From assembly GCA_963540505.1 (NCBI GenBank), contig CAUTMV010000001.1, positions 62,001-126,000 on the forward strand: a DNA stretch of 64,000 nt, read 5' to 3'. The DNA is from Wolinella sp963540505 (lineage in GTDB: Bacteria; Campylobacterota; Campylobacteria; Campylobacterales; Helicobacteraceae). Below are positions 17,599 to 25,040 of the stretch, in pieces. The number at the start of each line of letters is the position of its first letter. The stretch's first letter is position 1. The notes under the pieces are model-generated. The model saw nothing but the letters and a program-made list of their open reading frames with translations. It ran no database searches and was not told the origin of the DNA. The position numbers and the translations under genes were made by a program.

Positions 17599-18278
17599 TG
17601 AATAAAGCGTGGCTCAATGAGGATACTTTTCTTATCTCCGATACCCATTTTGGGCATGAGAAAATCCTCGAAAAAGAGCCTTTGCGCGTTCAATTAGCCG
17701 AGCAGGAAATCGCGGGAATCGACCCTTTTGAATGGGCGTTGAAATGCTGGAATCAGAAGGTTCTACCCAAAGATCATGTGCTGCATTTGGGCGATGTGAT
17801 TGGGAAGCGGGGCAAAAAATATATTCATCGTCTAAATGGCAAGAAGCACGTGATTTTAGGGAATCACGACATCAATAATCTAAAAGAGCTGCATTCAGCG
17901 GGTTTTGCGCTCCTTAAAGGAATCCACTTCAAAATCGATACACCCAAAAACGGCGATGCGATTCTTAGAGCATTGCATAAGCGATTCTCGCCCAAAGAGC
18001 TCTACAAGGCTCTGTTTGTCCATGCGCTGGTCGCGGATTTTGGCAAAGAGCGGATCCTCTTTAGCCACTTTCCCGTGTTTGATTCCTACCCCGAGAATAA
18101 ACGCTACGAGCGGGGTAAGCGCATTCTTGAGGCACTATATGAAGAGGCACAATGCACGCTCAATATCCACGGGCACACGCACAGCAACGACACGAAAAAT
18201 AGCTTTTGTATCAATGTGAGTGCGGATAAAAGCGCGATGTTTCCGCGAAAATTGGGTGAGATTTTGCCGAAATGCTAA
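17598..18278 (+). CDS. Calcineurin-like metallophosphoesterase
   Basis: A 226-residue cytoplasmic protein with the five metallophosphoesterase blocks: ISDTHFGHE (residues 10-18), HLGDVIG, ILGNHD, the LFSHFP histidine, and IHGHTHS near the C terminus. These bind two metal ions and hydrolyse phosphate esters. Substrates in this group range from cyclic nucleotides to nucleotides and RNA ends, so the real substrate cannot be named. The ATG at 17598 shares one base with the kinase stop (TGATG), so it is probably translated by re-initiation after the kinase gene. Confidence 0.85.
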   Translation: MNKAWLNEDTFLISDTHFGHEKILEKEPLRVQLAEQEIAGIDPFEWALKCWNQKVLPKDHVLHLGDVIGKRGKKYIHRLNGKKHVILGNHDINNLKELHSAGFALLKGIHFKIDTPKNGDAILRALHKRFSPKELYKALFVHALVADFGKERILFSHFPVFDSYPENKRYERGKRILEALYEEAQCTLNIHGHTHSNDTKNSFCINVSADKSAMFPRKLGEILPKC

Positions 18279-18333
18279 AATGCACAGCGGCGATTTTGCG
18301 CGATTTTTGACTTTTTGGTAAATTTAAAAGCTA

Positions 18334-18364
18334 AAAGCATAAGATTGTGTCGTTTTTATGCTTT
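18334..18364. promoter_or_regulatory. 9-bp inverted repeat upstream of the cyd operon
   Basis: AAAGCATAA (18334-18342) and TTATGCTTT (18356-18364) are a perfect inverted repeat around a 13-base spacer, between the phosphoesterase stop and the DUF4492 start. It may end the upstream transcript (weak T run after it) or be an operator for the cytochrome bd genes. It does not match the FNR/CRP consensus. Confidence 0.4.
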
Positions 18365-18461
18365 AATAATACTCTGTAAGCGATTGGGGCTTCTTGTAAA
18401 TTTGCGCCCAAATCCGCGGTATTGTCGCTTCTAAGCGGGAATCATCAAAAGGAGAAAGTGC

Positions 18462-18668
18462 GTGCTACGCAGGGCTTATGAGATGTATCGCGATGGGTTT
18501 AGGAATCTAAAAGTAGGCAAAACACTTTGGAAACTCATCGCCATTAAGCTTTTCATTATGCTGGTTGTGTTAAAGGGTTTTGTGTTTGACACGACGCTTG
18601 GAAGCATGTTTGAGAGCGCGCAAGAGAAGTCGGAATTTGTTCTAAAAAATCTCACCAAAGGGAGGTAA
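18462..18668 (+). CDS. DUF4492 small membrane protein linked to cytochrome bd
   Basis: A 68-residue protein with a basic N terminus (YEMYRDGFRNLKVGKTLWKLI), one membrane segment (about residues 26-45) and a polar tail. This is the DUF4492 pattern, a family of small proteins found just upstream of cydA in Campylobacterota and Bacteroidetes (recalled). It starts with GTG after AAAGGAG and ends 1 base before the cydA start, so it is co-translated with cydA. A role in assembly or stability of the oxidase is likely but unproven. Confidence 0.78.
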   Translation: MLRRAYEMYRDGFRNLKVGKTLWKLIAIKLFIMLVVLKGFVFDTTLGSMFESAQEKSEFVLKNLTKGR

Positions 18669-18669
18669 C

Positions 18670-20217
18670 GTGGAAGATCTAGCGAGCGTGGATTGGTCGC
18701 GGGCGCAGTTTGCGCTGACGGCGATCTATCACTTTTTGTTTGTGCCCCTAACCTTGGGACTCTCTTTTATTCTTGCGATTATGGAGACGATTTACGTCAA
18801 AAGCGGCAATGAGGAATGGAAGAAAATTACCCGATTCTGGATGACACTCTTTGGGATCAACTTCGCTATCGGCGTGGCGACGGGGATCATTATGGAGTTT
18901 GAGTTTGGCACAAACTGGGCGAATTATTCGTGGTTTGTGGGCGATATATTTGGCGCACCACTCGCTGTTGAGGGGCTTGTGGCGTTTTTCTTGGAGGCGA
19001 CCTTTTTTGCTGTGATGTTTTTTGGCTGGGACAAGGTCTCTAAGGGCTTTCATTTACTCTCCACGTGGCTTGTGGCGGTGGGTAGCAATTTGAGCGCGTT
19101 TTGGATTCTCGTGGCAAATGGCTGGATGCAATATCCCATCGGAACGAGCTTCAACCCTGATACGGCGCGCAATGAGATGACGAGTTTCTTTGATGTCGCA
19201 CTCTCGCCCGTAGCGGTTTCAAAATTCCTCCACACTGTCGCTAGCGGATATGTGATCGGCGGATTGTTTGTCATGGGCGTGAGCGCGTGGTTTATTCTCA
19301 AAAATCGCGATTTCATCATGGCAAAAAAGAGCCTCATTGTGGGTGCAAGCTTTGGGCTTGTAACTTCGCTGTTTTTGGTATTTAGTGGCGATGAGAGTGC
19401 GTATCAAGTGGCGCAAAAGCAACCCATGAAACTCGCTGCCATGGAGGGAATCTACGCAGGCGAACATCAGGCGGGAATCGTGGCTTTTGGTATCCTCAAT
19501 CCGAATAAAAAAATCGGCGATAATCAGGAGACTTTCCTCTTCAACATGGAGATTCCTTACGCGCTTTCGCTTTTGGGGCACCGCAGTCTTGACGCTTTTG
19601 TCCCTGGAATGAATGAGCTCGTCTATGGGGATAAAGAGCAGGGAATCCTTGGAGCGAGCGAGCGTATGGAGAGCGGTAAAAAGGCTGTCAGTGCACTAAA
19701 GGATTATCAGGAGGCAAAGAGGCTTCAAGATTCCCGCGCGATGGAGGAATCGCTTCTAATTTTGAAAGAGAACATGCAAAATTTCGGCTATGGTCATCTC
19801 AAAAAGCCCGAAGATATCGTCCCGCCTGTGGCTCTCACATTTTATAGCTTCCACATCATGGTCGCGCTTGGATCGTGGTTTGTCGTGCTATTTGTGGTCG
19901 TGCTCTACCTAAGCATGGCGAATGATATTGAGCGTTTCAGGCTATGGCTATGGCTGTGCTTGCTCTCGATTCCTCTTGGATACATCGCTGCTGAAGCGGG
20001 CTGGATCGTCGCTGAGGTGGGTCGTCAGCCGTGGGCGATTCAAGATCTCATGCCTGTGGGAATCGCCGCTACAAATCTCTCGAGCATGAATGTCAAAATT
20101 TCGTTTGTGCTCTTTGCGGTGCTTTTCACTGCACTTTTGGTCGCTGAAGTGAAAATTATGCTGCAACAAATCCGCATAGGATTTGAAGGGGGCAGGCAAG
20201 GAGGTAAGCATGTTTGA
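18670..20217 (+). CDS. cydA: Cytochrome bd quinol oxidase subunit I
   Basis: A 515-residue inner-membrane subunit that oxidises quinol and carries the haems for oxygen reduction. H21 in AIYHFLFVPLTLG is the axial haem ligand region, KFLHTVASGYV holds the second histidine, and HIMVALG contains the haem b558 methionine. The quinol loop keeps KQPMKLAAMEG and the motif GWIVAEVGRQPWAI. The Q loop is of the short class, as usual outside Escherichia coli. GTG start after GGGAGG. The enzyme pumps no protons but has high oxygen affinity, fitting a microaerobe. It overlaps cydB by 8 bases. Confidence 0.95.
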   Translation: MEDLASVDWSRAQFALTAIYHFLFVPLTLGLSFILAIMETIYVKSGNEEWKKITRFWMTLFGINFAIGVATGIIMEFEFGTNWANYSWFVGDIFGAPLAVEGLVAFFLEATFFAVMFFGWDKVSKGFHLLSTWLVAVGSNLSAFWILVANGWMQYPIGTSFNPDTARNEMTSFFDVALSPVAVSKFLHTVASGYVIGGLFVMGVSAWFILKNRDFIMAKKSLIVGASFGLVTSLFLVFSGDESAYQVAQKQPMKLAAMEGIYAGEHQAGIVAFGILNPNKKIGDNQETFLFNMEIPYALSLLGHRSLDAFVPGMNELVYGDKEQGILGASERMESGKKAVSALKDYQEAKRLQDSRAMEESLLILKENMQNFGYGHLKKPEDIVPPVALTFYSFHIMVALGSWFVVLFVVVLYLSMANDIERFRLWLWLCLLSIPLGYIAAEAGWIVAEVGRQPWAIQDLMPVGIAATNLSSMNVKISFVLFAVLFTALLVAEVKIMLQQIRIGFEGGRQGGKHV

Positions 20218-21337
20218 GACATGGAGTCTTGAGGCGTTGCAGGTTTATTGGTGGTGCATTGTAAGCTTGCTTGGCGGGCTTTTGGTTTTTATGATGTTCG
20301 TGCAGGGCGGGCAGACGCTGCTTTATGAGCTGGGCGAAGATGAGCTGAAAAAGAGCGCGATCATCAACTCTCTGGGGCGCAAATGGGAGCTGACCTTTAC
20401 GACGCTTGTGATGTTTGGTGGGGCGTGCTTCGCGGCGTTTCCGCTATTTTATGCGACGAGTTTCGGCGGGGCGTATTGGGTGTGGCTGGCGATTTTGTTT
20501 TGTTTCATCGTGCAGGCGGTAAGTTATGAGTATCGCAAAAAGCCCGATAATTTCCTTGGTCAGCGCACCTATGAGATATTTTTGTATATCAACGGAATCG
20601 GTGGGAGCGTGCTCATTGGCGCGGCGGTAAGCACGTTTTTCAGCGGTAGTGCGTTTATGTTGAGTGAGAATAATTTCCCGCTGTGGCAGACGCCCTATCG
20701 CGGATTGGAGGCTCTTCTTGTGCCTCAAAATTTCCTTTTGGGGATTGCCCTTTTGCTTTTGTCAAGAATCGGAGGCGCGCTCTATTTTATCAATAACATC
20801 GACGAGCACGCGATTATGAATAAAGCGCGCAGGATCGTGCTCAGAAACACGCTCTATTTTTTGCCCTTTTTCCTCGGATTTCTCTTTTGGATTCTCACTA
20901 AAGAGGGCTGGAGCTACGATGCAAGCGGCATTGTGAGTATCGAGCCCTATAAATATGCCAAAAATCTTCTCGCGCTTCCGCATGTAGCAATCTTGCTAGT
21001 GGCGGGAATTCTCGCTGTTTTGGCGGGAATCTACTTCGGTATTTTCACAAAAAGTCGTCGCGGGATTTTTGCTTTTGGGGTTGGGAGCGTGCTTGTGGGT
21101 ATGAGCCTATTTCTTATTACCGGGCTTAATCACAGTGCGTTTTATCCCTCGCTCACGCACATCAATTCCTCACTTACGATTGTCAACGCTTCATCAAGCC
21201 ACTACACACTGAGCGTGATGAGCTATGTCTCGCTGGTAACGCCTTTTGTGCTCGGATATATCGCCTATGTGTGGAGAGCGATGGATCGCAAAAAGATTAC
21301 GCAAGAGGAGATGAAGGACGATTCCCATCTGTATTGA
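20210..21337 (+). CDS. cydB: Cytochrome bd quinol oxidase subunit II
   Basis: A 375-residue membrane protein with about nine hydrophobic segments. It opens with FETWSLEALQVYWWCIVSLLGGLL, equivalent to the YexLRxIWW start of CydB, and has the internal WEL-x-x-T region (GRKWELTFTTLVMFGGACFAAFPLFYAT). It contacts CydA and completes the oxidase. The ATG at 20210 follows AAGGAGG inside the end of cydA; the upstream part of the open frame is cydA sequence. Confidence 0.93.
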   Translation: MFETWSLEALQVYWWCIVSLLGGLLVFMMFVQGGQTLLYELGEDELKKSAIINSLGRKWELTFTTLVMFGGACFAAFPLFYATSFGGAYWVWLAILFCFIVQAVSYEYRKKPDNFLGQRTYEIFLYINGIGGSVLIGAAVSTFFSGSAFMLSENNFPLWQTPYRGLEALLVPQNFLLGIALLLLSRIGGALYFINNIDEHAIMNKARRIVLRNTLYFLPFFLGFLFWILTKEGWSYDASGIVSIEPYKYAKNLLALPHVAILLVAGILAVLAGIYFGIFTKSRRGIFAFGVGSVLVGMSLFLITGLNHSAFYPSLTHINSSLTIVNASSSHYTLSVMSYVSLVTPFVLGYIAYVWRAMDRKKITQEEMKDDSHLY

Positions 21338-21408
21338 TGGCAAACAAAGGGCGAGGCACGATAAAAAGCATTCGCCTCGCTTAAATTAGCAATAGCAAGG
21401 AGTTTTAG

Positions 21409-21519
21409 ATGGTGGATTATACGCACGCATTGGTGTGGATCGTGATGTGGCCCGCGGTCATTTATATAGGTTATCGCTTTGTGAAGCTTAATATCGAACA
21501 TATCGAGCGTAAGAAGTAG
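21409..21519 (+). CDS. 36-residue single-span protein after cydB, candidate oxidase small subunit
   Basis: A short ORF with AAGGAG 7 bases before its ATG. The product MVDYTHALVWIVMWPAVIYI is followed by GYRFVKLNIEHIERKK. Residues 7-22 form one membrane segment, with two tryptophans near the start and a charged tail. It lies 71 bases after cydB and 7 bases before the diguanylate cyclase. Its size, single span and place match CydX/CydH/CydS-type small subunits of bd oxidases, but the sequence is unlike Escherichia coli CydX. The tail IEHIERK faintly recalls the LEHVES end of CydX. Function inferred from context only. Confidence 0.7.
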   Translation: MVDYTHALVWIVMWPAVIYIGYRFVKLNIEHIERKK

Positions 21520-21526
21520 CTCTTAA

Positions 21527-23029
21527 ATGGGGTGGAGCGCGCAAGAATCAACCAAGCTGGTCATCGCCTTTACCATGAGCATTATCACGGCTCTGGTTTG
21601 TATATTTTTCTACTCCTTTCACGTCTATCATACGTTGGTCGTGGACACGATCGCCCTTGAGTCCAAAGATCGTATCGAGTGGAGCAGCGTGCAGCTTTTG
21701 AAGCGTATCAATGAGCTTTATCGTATGATTGGAGAGCATATTCATACGCACAAGGAGATTATTGTTTCTTTGCGCCAGCGCAATAAAGAAGCCCTCGCAC
21801 GTGCTTCACTCCCGATTTTTAGTATTCTCAAAGGGCAAGATCCCGAACTGGAGACGATGCACTTCCATACGCCCGATAATAAGAGCTTTTTGCGGCTGCA
21901 TTATCTCGATGATTTGGACGACGACTTTGCCCATGAGCGCGAGCTGATTGCCTACATCAGTCAAACGGGCGAGCCCATGAGTGCGATAGAGGTTGGGGAG
22001 CAAGGGCTTGGCTACCGTGTGGGAATCCCGATATACGATGGCTTGAGCGTGGTTGGAGTGGTGGAATTCGGTCTGGGGCTTGAGATATTTTCACGCGTCT
22101 TACTGGAAAGTTTGGGCGTGGATAGCGCGATTTTGCTTCGCAAGGATAAGCTCAAGCCATTTTTGGATCGTAATCCTCTGCATGAGCTATCAAATGCCTG
22201 TGAAATGGGCGATTACGTTTTTTATAAAAGTTGTAAAAATTTTACAAACAGCGAATGGGAAAGCTTTTTAAATAATTACCTCTACAAAGTGACCGATAAT
22301 GGCGATCATCACGTCATTTTCAAAGGGGCTGAGTTGCAGGATATTCACGGCGAGAGCGTTGGATTCCTGCTTGTGGATCGGAGCATTAATTATTACATGG
22401 ATCGTGCATTTGCGACCAAGAAATTCTCGCTATTTCTGGGAATCGTGCTTTGGTTCGCGGCGTTCTTTTTGCTCTATTTCGGTTACAAACGATACAAAAA
22501 AGAGACGCAATTTTATGAGGACAAACTTTTAGAAAACAACCGCAAACTTGAACATCTGAGTCTCTATGACCATCTGACGCAGATTGCAAATCGTAGGAAT
22601 CTCGAGAAGCTCATCAGAGATGAGATTAACAGGAGCAAAGGGGGCGGATTCTCGCTCGTGCTCTTTGATGTGGACAATTTTAAGCGTATCAATGATACCT
22701 ATGGGCATGGCATGGGCGATGAGGTGCTCAAGGGGCTTGCGCACTTGGCGGAAACTACGATCCGCAAGGGCGATGTGGCAGGTCGATGGGGCGGAGAGGA
22801 GTTCATCCTCTGGCTTCCTAGCAGCAAAGGCGAGGAGGCGTTGCAGATTGCCGAGTGCCTGCGCTCAAACATAGAGGCGCACACTTTTGATGAACGTTTT
22901 GGCGTGACGTGCAGCTTTGGCGTGGGCGAATTCCATGCGGATATGGACTTTGACACGCTTTTAAACCGAGTGGATGACGCGCTCTATCGTGCAAAAAATG
23001 AGGGCAAAAATCGCGTGATCCTCGCCTAG
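21527..23029 (+). CDS. Cache-type membrane diguanylate cyclase
   Basis: A 500-residue protein that should make cyclic di-GMP. One membrane segment near residues 12-34 is followed by a periplasmic sensor of roughly 260 residues that looks like a Cache fold (VGIPIYDGLSVVGVVEFGLGL), a second membrane segment around 300-320 (FLGIVLWFAAFFLLYFGY), and a GGDEF domain. The active site is GGEEF at residues 422-426 and the inhibitory RxxD site is RKGD five residues before it, so both catalysis and product inhibition look intact. It follows the cydB-associated small ORF by 7 bases and may be co-transcribed with cytochrome bd. The ribosome binding site is weak. Confidence 0.88.
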   Translation: MGWSAQESTKLVIAFTMSIITALVCIFFYSFHVYHTLVVDTIALESKDRIEWSSVQLLKRINELYRMIGEHIHTHKEIIVSLRQRNKEALARASLPIFSILKGQDPELETMHFHTPDNKSFLRLHYLDDLDDDFAHERELIAYISQTGEPMSAIEVGEQGLGYRVGIPIYDGLSVVGVVEFGLGLEIFSRVLLESLGVDSAILLRKDKLKPFLDRNPLHELSNACEMGDYVFYKSCKNFTNSEWESFLNNYLYKVTDNGDHHVIFKGAELQDIHGESVGFLLVDRSINYYMDRAFATKKFSLFLGIVLWFAAFFLLYFGYKRYKKETQFYEDKLLENNRKLEHLSLYDHLTQIANRRNLEKLIRDEINRSKGGGFSLVLFDVDNFKRINDTYGHGMGDEVLKGLAHLAETTIRKGDVAGRWGGEEFILWLPSSKGEEALQIAECLRSNIEAHTFDERFGVTCSFGVGEFHADMDFDTLLNRVDDALYRAKNEGKNRVILA

Positions 23030-23119
23030 CTTTCAAACCTCTCACCTCCCCCTTTTTAACCCCTCTCATATCCTCTTCGCTTCCACACAATAAAAAATTA
23101 ATTTTATCAATTATTAAGC

Positions 23120-23130
23120 GGGGGGGGGGG
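23120..23130 (+). repeat. G11 homopolymer upstream of the Sel1-repeat gene
   Basis: Eleven consecutive G lie 36 bases before the ATG at 23167, between an AT-rich block and CATAAC (23134-23139). Tracts of this length change by slipped-strand mispairing in Campylobacterota and, in promoter spacers, vary transcription. Confidence 0.8.
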
Positions 23131-23166
23131 CAGCATAACGATTTAAATTTATTTAAAGGAGAAAAA

Positions 23167-23829
23167 ATGAGAAAAATTACTTTGGGTTTGGTGCTGCTGG
23201 GGGCTTTTGTGTTTGCTGGGGACGATATCATCACTAGAAAGATTGATAGCGATTGCAAAAATGGGGATAATAGGTCTTGCTATGCATTGGCTCTGAATTA
23301 TTTCAACGGCAATAATGGCTTTAGTCGAGATTTTGGAAAAGCGAAATTTTATTTTGGGAGAATATGCAGAAAGGGCAATGAGAATGGTGGATTCTTCGGA
23401 GAAGCTTGCTTTTATCTTGGGGTTATGTATGATGACTACGGGTTTGGTGATCAACAGGACTATAAAAAAGCTTTAGAATTCTACACTCTAGCGTGTGATG
23501 AAGGAAATGCTGGGGCATGCGCATCTATTGGAACGATATATAACGATGGGAAGGGCGTATCAAAAGATGTCGCTAAGGGAGCGAGCTATTTTAAGAAGGC
23601 GTGCGACTTGGGACAATTGATGTCATGCTATATTTTTGCTAACCACGCTCTTAAGAATAAGGACGTAGGCAAAGCTAGCCAATATTTTAACAAGGCTTGC
23701 GAGCTGGGTAAAAGTGATCCAAAACAAGTGCGCAATGACTCCAATGTGAAAGAAGTATGGGAACTTGCTTGCAACCAGAAAATGCTACTCGATCTTTTGC
23801 AAGAAGCCGAAGCCATGCCAAAAAAATAA
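23167..23829 (+). CDS. Secreted cysteine-rich Sel1-repeat protein (Hcp-like)
   Basis: A 220-residue protein with a signal peptide (residues 1-17, ending FVFAG) and about four Sel1/TPR-like repeats. Each repeat has a cysteine pair spaced as in the Helicobacter cysteine-rich proteins, for example CDEGNAGACASIGTIYNDG and CDLGQLMSCYIF. In that family the cysteines form disulfides linking repeat helices in the periplasm or outside the cell; Hcp proteins were first reported as penicillin-binding or beta-lactamase-like and interact with the host. AAAGGAG precedes the ATG. Codon use is more AT-rich than in its neighbours and the gene lacks the RGGAATC word. The G11 tract upstream suggests variable expression. 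Confidence 0.85.
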   Translation: MRKITLGLVLLGAFVFAGDDIITRKIDSDCKNGDNRSCYALALNYFNGNNGFSRDFGKAKFYFGRICRKGNENGGFFGEACFYLGVMYDDYGFGDQQDYKKALEFYTLACDEGNAGACASIGTIYNDGKGVSKDVAKGASYFKKACDLGQLMSCYIFANHALKNKDVGKASQYFNKACELGKSDPKQVRNDSNVKEVWELACNQKMLLDLLQEAEAMPKK

Positions 23830-23946
23830 ACTCACGCTAGAGGCGGCAGAAGCGACGCAAAGAGGGTTGCTTTTACGCCGCCACAATCAAGACTGACGCG
23901 ACTATTGTAAATCACATGCCGAGATTAGGCGCGCGTGGAAGAAGCT

Positions 23947-24030
23947 TTAGAATTTGTAATTGTAGTCCATGAAAAGCCCGTCGTGCTCTAGCTCTTGCGT
24001 GCCCTCGGCGATTCCGCACCCATCCGGAAA
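23947..24030 (-). pseudogene. Possible C-terminal remnant of an outer-membrane barrel protein
   Basis: On the minus strand a 27-codon open stretch from 24030 to the TAA at 23949-23947 ends in GLFMDYNYKF. A terminal Phe with hydrophobic residues at alternate positions (F, Y, Y, M, L counting back by two) is the signature recognised by the BAM machinery and is typical of porins and TonB-dependent receptors. A TAG at 24033-24031 closes the frame just upstream and no larger gene continues, so it would be a decayed remnant. The evidence is short and could be chance. Confidence 0.35.
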
Positions 24031-24143
24031 CTAAAGAGCGCATTAAGATTTCCTTAGAGGTGAAATAGCAAAATCGCGGGAATCTACACTAAAATATGCG
24101 CTTTTGTGTTCTAGGATTCCTGTTTGTGCTTATCTGGTTTTTG

Positions 24144-24174
24144 CCCCCCTAGATTCCCATAAATTCTAGAGGGG
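24144..24174. other. Imperfect hairpin
   Basis: CCCCCCTAGA (24144-24153) pairs with TCTAGAGGGG (24165-24174) at 9 of 10 positions around an 11-base loop. No T run follows. Its role is unknown; it may be a terminator left from a decayed gene. Confidence 0.3.
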
Positions 24175-24396
24175 TAAACTGAACGGACTTTTGTGGGAGA
24201 CTAGAGACTTAGCTGAATACTTCTGAATAAATACCCCCTTTGCCTTTAGAGAGTTTTGCGAGGATTTTTGGTTTTATTGGCTCTAGGAATCGCAAATTTT
24301 GCAAGATTTTTGAAATTTTGCAAAGGATTTTTGCTTTTTCGTTATTCGCACAATCTTCCAAAGCCCCTCAAATACGATACTAAATTTATACCATAT

Positions 24397-24421
24397 CGTT
24401 ATCAATTGACAGTTTATAACG
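24397..24421 (+). promoter_or_regulatory. ModE-like operator upstream of the Mop gene
   Basis: CGTTAT-N13-ATAACG is an inverted repeat with the half-site and almost the spacing of the molybdate-responsive ModE operator (CGTTAT-N12-ATAACG at Escherichia coli modA, recalled). It overlaps TTGACA (24406-24411), with ATAGAG near 24429 as a poor -10, so binding would block transcription of the Mop gene 61 bases downstream. A second half-site pair, ACGATA (24374-24379) and TATCGT (24394-24399), overlaps it. Confidence 0.65.
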
Positions 24422-24481
24422 CTTTGGGATAGAGTTCTCCCAAGCATTTAAAAAGTGCAATCAAACTTCAAGGAGCAATCA

Positions 24482-24904
24482 ATGAAAATCAGCGCAAGAA
24501 ATCAAATCGTAGGCAAGATTACCGAGCTGGAAAAGGGCGCGGTCAATAGCAAAGTCGCGATGACTCAAGGGGGTGAAAAGCTTGTCGCAATCATTACAAA
24601 TGACGCTGTGCAGGCTCTTTCGCTCGCAGTGGGCATGGAGGTAAGCTTTATTTTCAAAGCGCAAAGCGTGCTCGTAGCCAAAGGGGCAAAGGGGCTCAAA
24701 CTAAGCGCACGAAATCAAATCGCAGGCAAAGTTCGCGAGATTAAAGAAGGTGCGGTGAATTGCGAAGTGATTATCACTACATCGGCGGGAATCACGATTG
24801 TCGCGATCATCACTAAGGACGCGCAACACGAGCTTGCTCTAACTAAGGGCGATGAGGTGCATGCGATTATTAAGGCTTCCAGCATTCTTGTAGGAGTGAA
24901 TTAA
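24482..24904 (+). CDS. Di-Mop molybdopterin/molybdate-binding protein (TOBE domains)
   Basis: A 140-residue cytoplasmic protein made of two Mop (TOBE) domains in tandem. Each begins with LSARNQI-x-GK or ISARNQI-x-GK and continues with the GAVN motif and a hydrophobic sheet ending SVLVAKG or SILVGVN. Such molbindins store or buffer molybdate, as in Clostridium Mop and the C-terminal part of ModE. AAGGAG precedes the ATG at 24482; the open frame upstream lies inside the promoter. The gene stands alone between a ModE-like operator and a terminator, so its expression should follow molybdate supply. No modABC genes are in the window. Confidence 0.88.
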   Translation: MKISARNQIVGKITELEKGAVNSKVAMTQGGEKLVAIITNDAVQALSLAVGMEVSFIFKAQSVLVAKGAKGLKLSARNQIAGKVREIKEGAVNCEVIITTSAGITIVAIITKDAQHELALTKGDEVHAIIKASSILVGVN

Positions 24905-24916
24905 TTCACTCAAGTT

Positions 24917-24950
24917 AAGCCCCGTGTATTCGGGGCTTGTAGGCTATTTT
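24917..24950 (+). terminator. Mop gene terminator
   Basis: AAGCCCCG (24917-24924) and CGGGGCTT (24931-24938) form a perfect 8-bp stem with a TGTATT loop, followed by GTAGGCTATTTT, 13 bases after the stop codon. Confidence 0.75.
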
Positions 24951-25040
24951 CTCCGAAATTTTGATATTTCTCAAAAAAGTTTAGTTTTTATATTTATTAA
25001 AATTTTTGTGTGCAAAGGCGCTCGTTGTAACGGGCGATTC

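Larger units (their letters stand above)
23830..24481. other. 652-base region without an intact gene
   Basis: Between the Sel1-repeat gene and the Mop gene. It holds a short remnant resembling an outer-membrane-protein C terminus (23947-24030), an imperfect hairpin (24144-24174), four RGGAATC words (24079, 24115, 24152, 24286), a direct repeat AAATTTTGCAA at 24294-24304 and 24313-24323, and the ModE-like operator with the Mop promoter. All frames are broken by stops. It reads like the scar of a lost gene. Confidence 0.55.

Noticed and set aside
23167..23829. True beta-lactamase
   Set aside because: The protein is made of Sel1/TPR-like helices with paired cysteines and has no serine or metallo-beta-lactamase motif.
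24294..24323. Direct repeat AAATTTTGCAA as a replication iteron
   Set aside because: Only two copies in AT-rich sequence, no DnaA box cluster and no replication gene nearby.
24181..24396. Small protein gene in the gap before the Mop gene
   Set aside because: All frames are broken by stops and no ribosome binding site precedes a usable start.
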